A stretch of 64,000 nt of DNA from Microvirga sp052115485 (lineage in GTDB: Bacteria > Pseudomonadota > Alphaproteobacteria > Rhizobiales > Beijerinckiaceae): NCBI RefSeq assembly GCF_052115485.1, contig NZ_JBFRGU010000004.1, positions 62,001-126,000 of the forward strand. Reading direction: 5' to 3'. Shown in pieces: positions 44,398 to 53,505 of this stretch; the first letter of the stretch is position 1; every line of letters begins with the position of its first letter. The notes below the pieces were generated by a model that ran no database searches, was not told where the DNA came from, and saw nothing but the letters and a program-made list of their open reading frames with translations. A program made the translations under genes and the position numbers.

Positions 44398-44664
44398 GTT
44401 TCTACAGTACCCGTATGGCGTAACCCGTCATTTGAAAGGCTTGGGGCCTTGTATGCCTCTTTAAACATCCGAGCACCACATCGAGGCGGAATAACTGAGA
44501 TCGTTTCCGCAAAAGCGACCACGATTCTGCAAGTGATTTTAGTGGAAAAAACTATAGTATTTAAGTTTTCGGAAGTTCTCTGACTCCTACATTGCTCATT
44601 CAAGGTCTAATTTCCTGATAGTAAGGATCAATAGGTCCGCACTGGATAGCTATAGGAAATAGAT

Positions 44665-47600
44665 ATGTGTCAAGCTTGCGCATTGAGCGGTCAGGGAACT
44701 TCTTGGTCGGCCTTCGATCATGATCTTGGGGCGCGCAGCGGTGACGGGTTCCCAGCTGCCCAGCAGATGTCGTCCTCTGATGTGAACGGCTATCTTTCTG
44801 CCTGGACCTACGCCAGCATGGCTCAGGGTTTCAGTCTCGATGGAGTTCTTAAATCAATCGGAGACTTTGTGACCTCAACGGTTGACGAAGTCTACGGATG
44901 GCTTTCGGACAACATTTCGTCGCTGCCGCTGACTCTCTTCAGTATAGGCGCTGAGATCGCGTCCCACCTTCCTGAGGTCGCTCTTTTCGGGACGAAATAC
45001 TATCTTCCTGATCACGCCGATTCTAATGTTCTCGCGGTGATGTCAGGGTCGCAATGGGCAAAGGGGACAGTGACTTATTCGTTCCCAGATTCAAAGTCTG
45101 ACTTTAGCATCTTTAACCCAAGTGCTTCTGGATATCGTTCCTTGAGCTTTGAGGGGCAGCAGGGTGTCCGGTATGCTCTTGAAGGTACTAGCCCGTATGC
45201 GGGTCAGTCAAAGATGACGCTGACATCTGTTTCTTCGTTCACCAACTTGAAATTTCAGTATGTTGGTACTGACGATGCTGATCTCCAGGTATCTGGCTTC
45301 ATCCCGGGCAAAGTGATCACCCGGTCTCACGCATACTATCCGGGCATCCCTCTTTTCGGAGGAGATGTTTGGTTGAAGCGCGCAGGAAGCCAAGCGGGTT
45401 CGCAGGATAATGATACGGTTCTGCACGAATTGGGCCATTCTCTTGGCCTGAAGCACCCCTTTGATGCCGGATTGGGTCAGTCGAAGCTCCCCGCTGCGCT
45501 GGACAATCCTGAAAATACAGTGATGACCTATAATAATTACTGGGATTCTGCCCAGACATTTATGCGGTATGACATCGCTGCGCTTCAGCAAATGTATGGT
45601 GCTAACTACACCGTGAATAGCGGAAATACGGTCTATACATGGAATGGCTCCACCGGCGAGACGTTCGTCAACGGTGTCGGCCAGGGTCAGCCGGCCAACG
45701 GCAAGATCTTTCTCACGATCTGGGACGGCGGCGGCATCGATACCTACGATATGAGAAATTTTAGCGGGAATGCGGTCATCGATCTGACTCCAGGAGAGTC
45801 ATCCAAGTTCTCAGCTTCACAATTGGCACGACGGGACTCGAACACCACTTTTGCCGCCGGCAATGTCTATAATGCGTTTCTGTACGAGGGCAGCACCCGG
45901 GCCTTGATTGAGAATGCCTTTGGCGGTTCTGGCAACGATAAGATTCTCGGCAATCAAGCTGCCAACGAGTTGCGCGGCGGGCTGGGTAACGACAGTCTCT
46001 ACGGTGGAGCCGGTCGGGATGCGCTCTACGGCGGCATGGGCAGCGATCAACTATTCGGCGATGACGGCAATGACGTCCTCAATGGTGACGAGGGCGACGA
46101 CACGCTGACAGGCGGTTCTGGCGATGACCAGTTGTCGGGTGGTGATGGCGTCGATCTTCTGTGGGGCGAAGACGGCAACGATGTCCTAAACGGCGATGCC
46201 GGCAACGATCACCTGCATGGCGGCAATGGCCAGGACAGCTTGAATGGCGGCTTGGGTAACGACAGCCTCTACGGTGAGGCTGGTAACGACACGCTTGCCG
46301 GAGGTGCCGGCCACGACACCCTCGATGGCGGCGTCGGTGATGACGTTCTCTATGGTGAGGACGGCAACGACCTGATGTTCGGCAATCTCGGCAACGATCT
46401 GCTGATTAGCGGTAGCGGTGCCGATGCGCTGTATGGCGGCATCGGCAACGACACGCTGTGGGGTGGGGCTGACAACGACGAGCTTTACGGCGAGGACGGC
46501 AACGACTTCCTTGCTGGCGAGAGCGGTAACGACTTCATGCTCGGTGGCAACGGCGACGACACGCTGTACGGCGGCACGGGCGAAGATACGGTCTGGGCCG
46601 GCGCTGGTAACGACACGCTCTATGGTGAGGACGGTAACGACTTCCTCGTCGGAGAGAGCGGCAACGACTCGATCGCGGGTGGGGCCGGCGCCGACACGCT
46701 CTATGGCGGCACCGACCATGACACTCTCGATGGTGGAGCGGATGATGACATCCTCTATGGCGAGGACGGCAACGATCTGATGTTCGGCAATCTCGGCAAT
46801 GATCTGCTGGTTGGTGGCAACGGTGCCGATGCACTGCTCGGTGGCGCGGGCCACGATACGCTGTGGGGCGGGGCGGATAACGACGATCTCTACGGCGAGG
46901 ACGGCAACGACTTCCTGGCCGGCGAGAGTGGCAACGACTACATGGTCGGCGGCGCCGGTGACGACACGCTCATTGGCGGTACCGGCTCGGACGTAATGCA
47001 TGGCGAGGATGGCAATGACTACCTCGTCGGTGAGAGCGGCAACGATTCGATCACGGGTGGGGCTGGCGCCGACACGCTCTACGGCGGCACCGACCACGAC
47101 ACCCTCGATGGTGGAGCCGATGATGACATCCTCTATGGCGAGGATGGCAACGATCGGATGTTCGGCAACCTCGGCAACGATCTGCTGTTTGGCGGCAACG
47201 GTGCCGATGCGCTGTTGGGTGGCGCGGGCCACGACACGCTGTGGGGCGGAGCGGATAACGACTATCTCTACGGTGAGGACGGCAACGACTTCCTGGCTGG
47301 CGAGAGTGGTAACGACTACATGGTCGGCGGCGCCGGTGACGACACGCTCATTGGCGGTACCGGCTCGGATGTGATGAATGGCGAGAACGGCAATGACTTT
47401 CTCGTTGGAGAGAGCGGCAATGACTCGATCACGGGTGGGGCTGGCGCCGACACGCTCTACGGCGGCACCGACCATGACACCCTCGATGGTGGAGCGGATA
47501 ATGACGTTCTCTATGGTGAGGACGGCAACGACCTGATGCTCGGCAATCTCGGCAACGACGTGCTGTATGGCGGCGAGGGTGACGACTGGCTGTATGGTGG

Positions 47601-47931
47601 TGCGGGCGCGGATGTGTTGATGGGCGGGGCCGGCAAAGACTGGTTTGTGTTCGATACAGCGCTGGACGGGATCAGCAACGTAGACCGGATCACGGACTTC
47701 GATGTGGCCCGGGACAGTATCGTCCTGGCGCGGTCGATCTTTGGCGGCTTTGGGACTAAGGTGTCGCTGGCGATTGGTGACAAGGCGAACGCCTGGGAAG
47801 CTCAGATCGTTTACAACAGCACGACGGGCGAACTATTCTACGATGCGGATGGCTTGGGCGCCGGCGCGCAGGTGAAGTTTGCTGTCGCCGCTGCCAACCT
47901 CGCCCTCACCAAGGATCACTTCATCCTGTAG
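44665..47931 (+). CDS. M10 serralysin-type zinc metalloprotease with long RTX domain
   Basis: Protein of 1088 residues. The catalytic domain (about 100-400) has the zinc motif HELGHSLGLKHP with His254, Glu255, His258 and His264, and the Met-turn region with Met287 and Tyr289, the fifth ligand of serralysins. It should therefore be active. From about 415 to 985 follow uninterrupted RTX nonapeptides, including an expanded 126-residue tandem unit. The serralysin C-terminal module (DWFVFDTALDGISNVDRI to the end DHFIL) closes the protein. Known relatives are secreted by type I systems and autoprocess outside the cell. The tail is nearly identical to the remnant at 27480. The start is weakly supported. 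Confidence 0.93.
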   Translation: MCQACALSGQGTSWSAFDHDLGARSGDGFPAAQQMSSSDVNGYLSAWTYASMAQGFSLDGVLKSIGDFVTSTVDEVYGWLSDNISSLPLTLFSIGAEIASHLPEVALFGTKYYLPDHADSNVLAVMSGSQWAKGTVTYSFPDSKSDFSIFNPSASGYRSLSFEGQQGVRYALEGTSPYAGQSKMTLTSVSSFTNLKFQYVGTDDADLQVSGFIPGKVITRSHAYYPGIPLFGGDVWLKRAGSQAGSQDNDTVLHELGHSLGLKHPFDAGLGQSKLPAALDNPENTVMTYNNYWDSAQTFMRYDIAALQQMYGANYTVNSGNTVYTWNGSTGETFVNGVGQGQPANGKIFLTIWDGGGIDTYDMRNFSGNAVIDLTPGESSKFSASQLARRDSNTTFAAGNVYNAFLYEGSTRALIENAFGGSGNDKILGNQAANELRGGLGNDSLYGGAGRDALYGGMGSDQLFGDDGNDVLNGDEGDDTLTGGSGDDQLSGGDGVDLLWGEDGNDVLNGDAGNDHLHGGNGQDSLNGGLGNDSLYGEAGNDTLAGGAGHDTLDGGVGDDVLYGEDGNDLMFGNLGNDLLISGSGADALYGGIGNDTLWGGADNDELYGEDGNDFLAGESGNDFMLGGNGDDTLYGGTGEDTVWAGAGNDTLYGEDGNDFLVGESGNDSIAGGAGADTLYGGTDHDTLDGGADDDILYGEDGNDLMFGNLGNDLLVGGNGADALLGGAGHDTLWGGADNDDLYGEDGNDFLAGESGNDYMVGGAGDDTLIGGTGSDVMHGEDGNDYLVGESGNDSITGGAGADTLYGGTDHDTLDGGADDDILYGEDGNDRMFGNLGNDLLFGGNGADALLGGAGHDTLWGGADNDYLYGEDGNDFLAGESGNDYMVGGAGDDTLIGGTGSDVMNGENGNDFLVGESGNDSITGGAGADTLYGGTDHDTLDGGADNDVLYGEDGNDLMLGNLGNDVLYGGEGDDWLYGGAGADVLMGGAGKDWFVFDTALDGISNVDRITDFDVARDSIVLARSIFGGFGTKVSLAIGDKANAWEAQIVYNSTTGELFYDADGLGAGAQVKFAVAAANLALTKDHFIL
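46321..47481 (+). repeat. Tandem 378-bp unit inside the protease RTX domain
   Basis: The DNA for the TLDGGADDDILYGEDGND block recurs at 46321, 46726, 47104 and 47482. The intervals are 405, 378 and 378 bases, that is 15, 14 and 14 nonapeptides. The two 378-bp units are nearly identical over their whole length; the 405-bp unit is older and carries one extra nonapeptide. This is a super-repeat above the nine-residue level, made by in-frame duplication. Confidence 0.85.
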
Positions 47932-47956
47932 CCGCAATAAACAACCAGAAATGACG

Positions 47957-47995
47957 AGCCCTTCCTTGGTTTGCGCCATGGAAGGGCTTTTTATT
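47957..47995 (+). terminator. Rho-independent terminator after the protease gene
   Basis: Stem AGCCCTTCC / GGAAGGGCT (9 pairs, loop of 14) followed by TTTTATT, 25 bases past the stop. The best terminator of the RTX island. Confidence 0.88.
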
Positions 47996-48591
47996 GTCAT
48001 GTCGGAAATTACCGTGTGACCTTCCACGATGACGATCGACTAACCGCTTGGTCCGAAGACGTAGTGACGTGCCACTGTTCTTCTGCTTTGAGGTTCCACC
48101 AGGATTAAGCACGCCATCACAGTCGCCTTCTGACGAATGGCTTCTACCTTCACAAGTTCTGCTTGAGATTGGCACTGCATTGCGAGGTGGGATCGCCCGT
48201 GAAGGGGTTGGCCTCAGCAACTTGAGGATGATCGCCGATTTCGCGAATTCGTCCATCAGCTTCGGCGTGCGCGAATTGCTGGGGCCGATGAGCAAGGTTG
48301 CACTCATTGAGAGGCGTTGCCAGCCGGTCGGGCTCTTACTGTAAGGTTTTCTGTTTAAGATTAGTCGTCATGCCACCTCAAGTGTTTTGACGATTCTGTC
48401 ATCGCGTGAGAGAAGTTGATTGTTAGTTGAATCAAAGAAATTAAGTGTATCTTCTGATTGTGCTCGGTGAGTTAATCTTCTCAAAAAGGCACAAGGTGAC
48501 GTTGGGAAGCTAACCGTTCGCAGAGTTTTTCAGGGCGAGTGCCATGCCATGACTGTCGGTTAATAACTAAGACAATTTAGTCGGGGCAAGC
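47996..48591. other. Intergenic stretch ahead of the last RTX gene
   Basis: About 595 bases. A 98-codon open frame (48048-48344, plus strand) shows no recognised family and no ribosome site, so it is not called. The last 250 bases are AT-rich and should hold the promoter of the following RTX gene. Confidence 0.5.
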
Positions 48592-51500
48592 ATGGTTCAG
48601 GTTGTGAAGTGGGGTTCCGAGACCAAGGTCAGCACCTCCGGGACATTTTTGTCATCGACATCGGCGATCAGTGGGCAGACGGGCACTACGATTAGAGCCT
48701 ATGTATCCCCCACGGATAATTCAGTTTGGTTCACAGCTCATGATTTTCGGGGCTCGCCTGTCGGCAACGCCGATCAATGGGTCGGCTCCGGAGGACTAAC
48801 CCAGAACGACCCCAACCCCATCGTGACGACCTTGGCTGACGGCAGGTTCCTGCTGACATGGGACGTCATGGGGGCGCAGGCGAGGGAGGTTCGGGCTCAA
48901 CTGATCGGCGCCGATGGGAAGCTGATCGGTTCCTCGACCATCATTTCGGACGGAACGGGCATTTATCACGACCCCTTAGGCGTCTCGGCGCTGCCGTCTG
49001 GCGGGTTTTCCGTAGCATGGAGCGGTAACAGCGTTTCTACCTTCGACGCGACTTATCTGTCCCGGACCGGCACCGACATCAAATGGAGCGCGGGCTCGAA
49101 GGCACAGTCCGGCGGCGCGCAGCTTGCGACGTTGACGAGTGGCAAGAGCGTCGTCGCCTACAGCAACTACATTCCGGGGTCGGCGGATGCAGAGCCGTAC
49201 TACGGTGTCACGCTCAACATCATCGACAATGTGGGACGCAAAGCGTCCGAACCCCTGTACGTTATCCCTGCTGAGGGACGTGTCAGTGGTGTAAGCGTCG
49301 CTTCCTTGCAATTTGACCGTTTCGTCGTCACCTGGCGCACGGACAGTGGCGAACTGCGCGGTCAGATCTTCTCCGGTACCGGAAGCCCGTTGCTGAGCAG
49401 TTTCACCATCGGCACGACAGGCCCCTGGCAACAGAGCGATCCTGCGACGACAGTCTTATCCGACGGGCGCTTCGTGGTGACCTGGGTCGACTCGAGCGCG
49501 ACAGGCGGCGATACGTCCGGCACGTCCATTCGCGCGCAGGTTTTCTATGCGGATGGCCGCAAATACGGCACGGAACTCTTGGTCAACACCTCGACTGCCG
49601 GCGACCAGATCGATCCTCAGATCTCAGCCTTTCAGGATGGTCGGTTTGCGATCAGTTGGACCGACAAGGCCGGAGATGCCAGCGGTGCCTCGATCATCCG
49701 TTCGCAGATCTTCGATCCACGCGCCGAGAGCGGCCTTTTTCACTGGACGGGGACCGATCAGGCGGAGGTTTATGCCGGACGCGCGGGTGACGATTACCTT
49801 CAGGGAGGGGGAGGAAACGACAAACTGTCGGGCGAGGAAGGAAACGACGTGCTTGTTGACGGCACTGGAGCTGACACGCTCCTGGGCGGCAGCGGCGATG
49901 ACATCCTCGTCGCAGAGGATTTGGGTTATACCGATGTTCTCGATGGCGGCGACGGCTTCGATATTGTCGAAAGCCGCCACCAGGGCAATTGGTTCGTCGT
50001 CGACTTGAAGACAGGCAGCAACAATCTGGGCGAAACCCTGATTTCCATTGAAGGCTTCATTGGTGGTCTTACCAGCAATGATCGTATCAGTGGGAGCGAT
50101 GTCGCCAACGATCTGCGCGGGCGCGGTGGGAACGACACGCTGTCAGGCCTTCTGGGCAATGACACCCTCGACGGCGGCGACGGAGACGACGTCCTGGATG
50201 GCGGCGACGGCACCGATCTTCTCCTCGGCGGTACAGGAAACGATGCCCTTGATGGTGGTGTCGGTAAAGACCAGATGGAAGGCGGGCTCGGCAACGACAT
50301 CTATTATGTGGACGATTCCGCCGACATCGTGGTGGAGGCCGCCAATGCAGGCAGAGATACAGTCTATACAAGTGTCAGCTATGATATCCGCAATGCAGAC
50401 GTGGAGGTTCTCACGGCGACCGGAACGGGCGACATCGCGCTGACCGGCAACAGCCTCGACAATACCATTAAAGGTAATGCAGGAGACAACCTGCTGGACG
50501 GGGGTGACGGCTTTGACACGCTGATTGGCGGCGCGGGCAATGACACCTACATTATTAGAGACAAGTATTCTCTCACTGAATGGGTGGAAGAAATCTGCGA
50601 CACGATCCGCGAGGATGCCGATGGGGGAATCGATACGGTCTTGACCGAGTGGGGTGGCTTTGTCCCGGACAATGTCGAGAACATGATTGCCCTGCCATCA
50701 TCGACCTTCGCGATGCAACTCATTGGCAACCGGTTAGCTAATCACCTCGTCGGCAATGCTGCCGACAACTCCCTCTATACAGGCACTTACATACCGGGTG
50801 AAACCTTAGACACCTTAGAAGGCGGCAAGGGAAACGATATTTATTATGTGGGTTTTGAGGATGTTCTCATCGTAGAGAAAGCTGGAGAAGGTATCGATAC
50901 CGTAAAAGTAGGGGGGGGCATCGGCCATTCCTTTGTTCTTCGCGAAGGTTCCGAAGTCGAGATCATTAGTGTTTATGATGATCGCTCCTCGCTAGGTGTT
51001 GATATCACTGGAAATAGCTATGGCCAGTCCATCTACGGAGCGGGGGGCAACGACGTTCTAGACGGCGGCAGTGGCGGGGATACGCTGATTGGCGGTTTCG
51101 GCAAGGATACCTATCACGTGCGTTCCTTGGATGACGTTATTATTGAGATTGATCCATACCCCGAACTCTATCTCGAGACGGACACGATCATCGCTCATAT
51201 AGACTACGCTCTTAGTTCGGATGTCTCGATAGAGATCCTTCGCGCGGACAGCAAAGCCGGATCTCTCTCGCTCACCGGTAACTCCAATGCCAACACGCTG
51301 ATCGGCAATGATTCCGGCAACACGCTTTCCGGTGGCGGCGGTCTCGACATTCTCCAAGGCGGCAAAGGGAATGACCGCTTCGAGGTCGATGCCGACGATG
51401 TGGTGGAAGATGCGGGAGGCCGCGACATTCTCGTAGCGACGGCGTCCGGTGTTTACACGCTTGCGGGCGGGATCGAAAACGCTGTCGCGCGCGACGGCAT

Positions 51501-52833
51501 CGACGGGATTCATCTGACCGGTAATGGCGGCGCGAATATTCTGTCGGGCAACAGCCTGTCGAACACGCTTTCGGGAGCAGGCGGCGATGACGACTTGCGG
51601 GGACGGGATGGTGACGACCTTCTCGAAGGTGGCGATGGCGACGATAATCTCGAGGGTGGCGCAGGCGCTGACCGACTGATAGGTGGCGCCGGCATCGATA
51701 CGGCTGATTATGCGGGCGCGAAGACGAAACTGATCGTCAGTCTCGATGATCCGACCCAAAATACGGGCGAAGCCGCAGGCGACACGTTCTCATCGATCGA
51801 GAACATTGTCGGTTCTGACTATTCCGACCTGCTCATCGGATCGAGCGGGGCCAATACCCTTTCCGGTGGCCTCGGCAACGATACTCTGATCGGTATGGGC
51901 GGCAATGATGTCCTGATAGGCGGCGGGGGCAAGAACACGGCGATTTATGAGGGTAGCTTCTCCAGCTACACGATTGTCACCCAAGCCGACGGATCGCTAC
52001 GAGTCTCCGACAGCGTCAAGGCACGGGGAGGCACGGACATTCTCGTGGATGTCCAGGAGCTCAAATTTGCCGATCTGATGTTCCGAACCGCCAATCGCGA
52101 ACCGACAGAATTGGCTTTGTCCTCCAGCCGGATCAAGGAAAACACCTTGGCCTCCACAATCGTCGCCACATTGTCGGCCGTCGATGAGGATGGGGATGAC
52201 ATCCGTTACACGCTCGTCACGACGGATGGTCCTTTTGCCATCGATGGCAACAACCTCATTCTGGCCGGAAGTTTGGATTACGAAACCAAGGCCCAATACA
52301 GCGTCACGATCAAGGCCCATAACGGTTATGGGGCGGGAACCGTCAAAACTTTTACCTTCGACGTTCTCGACGTCTTCGAGCCCGCCACTGTCGGTATGGA
52401 TGACGCACCAGGCAATCAAGTTCTGCAAGGCGGCAAGGCAAATGATCGTCTTCAGGGAAGCGATGGCAACGACAAGCTCTACGGCCGTGGGGGCAAGGAC
52501 ATACTGACTGGAGGTTTAGGTCAGGACATCTTCGTGTTCGACACCAAACCGGGGCGGAAGAACATCGACAGGATCACGGACTTCGATGTGAAAGACGACA
52601 CGATCCATCTGGCCAAGTCGGTGTTCAAGAAGATGGCGAAGAAGGGCGTGATCAAGAGTTCAGAGTTCTACAAGGGCACCAAGGCGCACGATAAGGATGA
52701 TCACATCATCTACAATAAGAAGACCGGTGCGTTGTACTACGATGCCGATGGCACCGGCGCGCAGGCTCAGGTCCAGGTCGCCACGCTTTCCAAGAACCTC
52801 AAGCTCACCCATAGGGACTTGTTCGTGATCTGA
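48592..52833 (+). CDS. Large RTX calcium-binding protein with propeller-like N-terminus
   Basis: Protein of 1413 residues. Residues 10-380 carry repeats of about 60 residues with VVTWVDSSATGGDTSGTSIR and LADGRFLLTWD-type strands, likely a beta-propeller, as in the giant RTX protein at 33074. RTX blocks then alternate with beta units (about 390-560, 620-650, 810-830, 900-920, 980-1030, 1070-1110). A cadherin-like domain lies near 1175-1265 and the last RTX block near 1275-1310. The shared module (NIDRITDFDVKDDTIHLAKSV, GALYYDADGTG) ends in RDLFVI. No N-terminal signal. Function unknown; a surface or biofilm role is plausible. Confidence 0.87.
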   Translation: MVQVVKWGSETKVSTSGTFLSSTSAISGQTGTTIRAYVSPTDNSVWFTAHDFRGSPVGNADQWVGSGGLTQNDPNPIVTTLADGRFLLTWDVMGAQAREVRAQLIGADGKLIGSSTIISDGTGIYHDPLGVSALPSGGFSVAWSGNSVSTFDATYLSRTGTDIKWSAGSKAQSGGAQLATLTSGKSVVAYSNYIPGSADAEPYYGVTLNIIDNVGRKASEPLYVIPAEGRVSGVSVASLQFDRFVVTWRTDSGELRGQIFSGTGSPLLSSFTIGTTGPWQQSDPATTVLSDGRFVVTWVDSSATGGDTSGTSIRAQVFYADGRKYGTELLVNTSTAGDQIDPQISAFQDGRFAISWTDKAGDASGASIIRSQIFDPRAESGLFHWTGTDQAEVYAGRAGDDYLQGGGGNDKLSGEEGNDVLVDGTGADTLLGGSGDDILVAEDLGYTDVLDGGDGFDIVESRHQGNWFVVDLKTGSNNLGETLISIEGFIGGLTSNDRISGSDVANDLRGRGGNDTLSGLLGNDTLDGGDGDDVLDGGDGTDLLLGGTGNDALDGGVGKDQMEGGLGNDIYYVDDSADIVVEAANAGRDTVYTSVSYDIRNADVEVLTATGTGDIALTGNSLDNTIKGNAGDNLLDGGDGFDTLIGGAGNDTYIIRDKYSLTEWVEEICDTIREDADGGIDTVLTEWGGFVPDNVENMIALPSSTFAMQLIGNRLANHLVGNAADNSLYTGTYIPGETLDTLEGGKGNDIYYVGFEDVLIVEKAGEGIDTVKVGGGIGHSFVLREGSEVEIISVYDDRSSLGVDITGNSYGQSIYGAGGNDVLDGGSGGDTLIGGFGKDTYHVRSLDDVIIEIDPYPELYLETDTIIAHIDYALSSDVSIEILRADSKAGSLSLTGNSNANTLIGNDSGNTLSGGGGLDILQGGKGNDRFEVDADDVVEDAGGRDILVATASGVYTLAGGIENAVARDGIDGIHLTGNGGANILSGNSLSNTLSGAGGDDDLRGRDGDDLLEGGDGDDNLEGGAGADRLIGGAGIDTADYAGAKTKLIVSLDDPTQNTGEAAGDTFSSIENIVGSDYSDLLIGSSGANTLSGGLGNDTLIGMGGNDVLIGGGGKNTAIYEGSFSSYTIVTQADGSLRVSDSVKARGGTDILVDVQELKFADLMFRTANREPTELALSSSRIKENTLASTIVATLSAVDEDGDDIRYTLVTTDGPFAIDGNNLILAGSLDYETKAQYSVTIKAHNGYGAGTVKTFTFDVLDVFEPATVGMDDAPGNQVLQGGKANDRLQGSDGNDKLYGRGGKDILTGGLGQDIFVFDTKPGRKNIDRITDFDVKDDTIHLAKSVFKKMAKKGVIKSSEFYKGTKAHDKDDHIIYNKKTGALYYDADGTGAQAQVQVATLSKNLKLTHRDLFVI

Positions 52834-52896
52834 TTTCACGGCTGAAGTTCAAGGAAGTCGAGTCCTTGATCCTAGGATCTTGTGAGGCCTCGCTGG

Positions 52897-52931
52897 TTCA
52901 GCGCGCGCGGAGCGTTTTTGCGCGCGCTGAA
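52897..52931. other. Perfect 12-pair GC-rich inverted repeat
   Basis: TTCAGCGCGCGC / GCGCGCGCTGAA with an 11-base loop (GGAGCGTTTTT). It lies 64 bases after the last RTX stop and 86 bases before the nrdB remnant. There is no T run after the stem, so it is not a classic terminator; it may still end or stabilise the RTX mRNA. Confidence 0.6.
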
Positions 52932-53016
52932 CAGGATACCGACATGCTCGCACCAAAGTTGGGCAAGATCCTAAGGATGATCACGCAGGCGTCGCAAAAA
53001 TCGGCTTCGATGACCG

Positions 53017-53397
53017 TCAATCCCATGTGAGTGCCCCGCCACTCTGGTAGTCAATGACACGAGTCTCGAAGAAGTTCTTCTCCTTCTGGAGGTCCATGGC
53101 CTCCGACATCCAAGGGAACGGGTTCTCAGCCTCCTTGAACACAGGCAAGAGCCCGAGCTGGCCGCAGCGGCGGTTGGCGATGAAGTGCATGTACTGCTCG
53201 CATAGTGCAGCGTTCAGCCCGAGGAAGCCTCTCGGCATCGTGTCCCGCCCATAGGCTGCCTCCAACTCCGCCGCCTCGCGTGGTGAAAGATGAATCGGCA
53301 GGTTGGCCCCGCTCTCTTCGGGATCGGCGTCGGCGTGTAGCGTCGCGGCGGGGACGCCGTGCGCTAGCGTCTCGCCGTCGCGGTCCGAAAGCAGCAC
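53017..53397 (-). pseudogene. nrdB: 3' fragment of nrdB (ribonucleotide reductase small subunit)
   Basis: The minus-strand frame of 126 codons ends in the signature C-terminus of the class I beta chain: MPRGFLGLNA, YMHFIANRRCGQLGL, ENPFPWMSEAMDLQKEKNFF, ETRVIDYQSGGALTWD. The terminal peptide is the one that docks to the alpha chain. The first 40 or so residues (LLSDRDGETLAHGVPAATL) do not belong to NrdB, and all metal-ligand residues and the radical tyrosine are missing. It cannot make a reductase and looks like a leftover of duplication or rearrangement. Whether the fragment is still translated is unknown. Confidence 0.85.
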
Positions 53398-53505
53398 GAT
53401 AGGGACTGCTCTGTTACGGCTTTATCAAACCCGGGGCAGGGCGAGGTCTTTGCTTCTCAGTCATCAAAACCTGTTAAGCTGCCGCGAGAGCAAGAAGCGG
53501 GAATC

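Noticed and set aside
46186..47475. Open frame of 429 codons on the minus strand inside the protease RTX domain
   Set aside because: It is the mirror of the nonapeptide repeat DNA, with a monotonous low-complexity product, no ribosome site and no family pattern.
46321..47500. Regular DNA repeats as a possible CRISPR array
   Set aside because: The period is 27 bases with no unique spacers, and the repeats encode RTX nonapeptides in frame.
48048..48344. 98-codon plus-strand frame between two RTX genes
   Set aside because: No ribosome site, no family similarity and unusual composition; left as intergenic.
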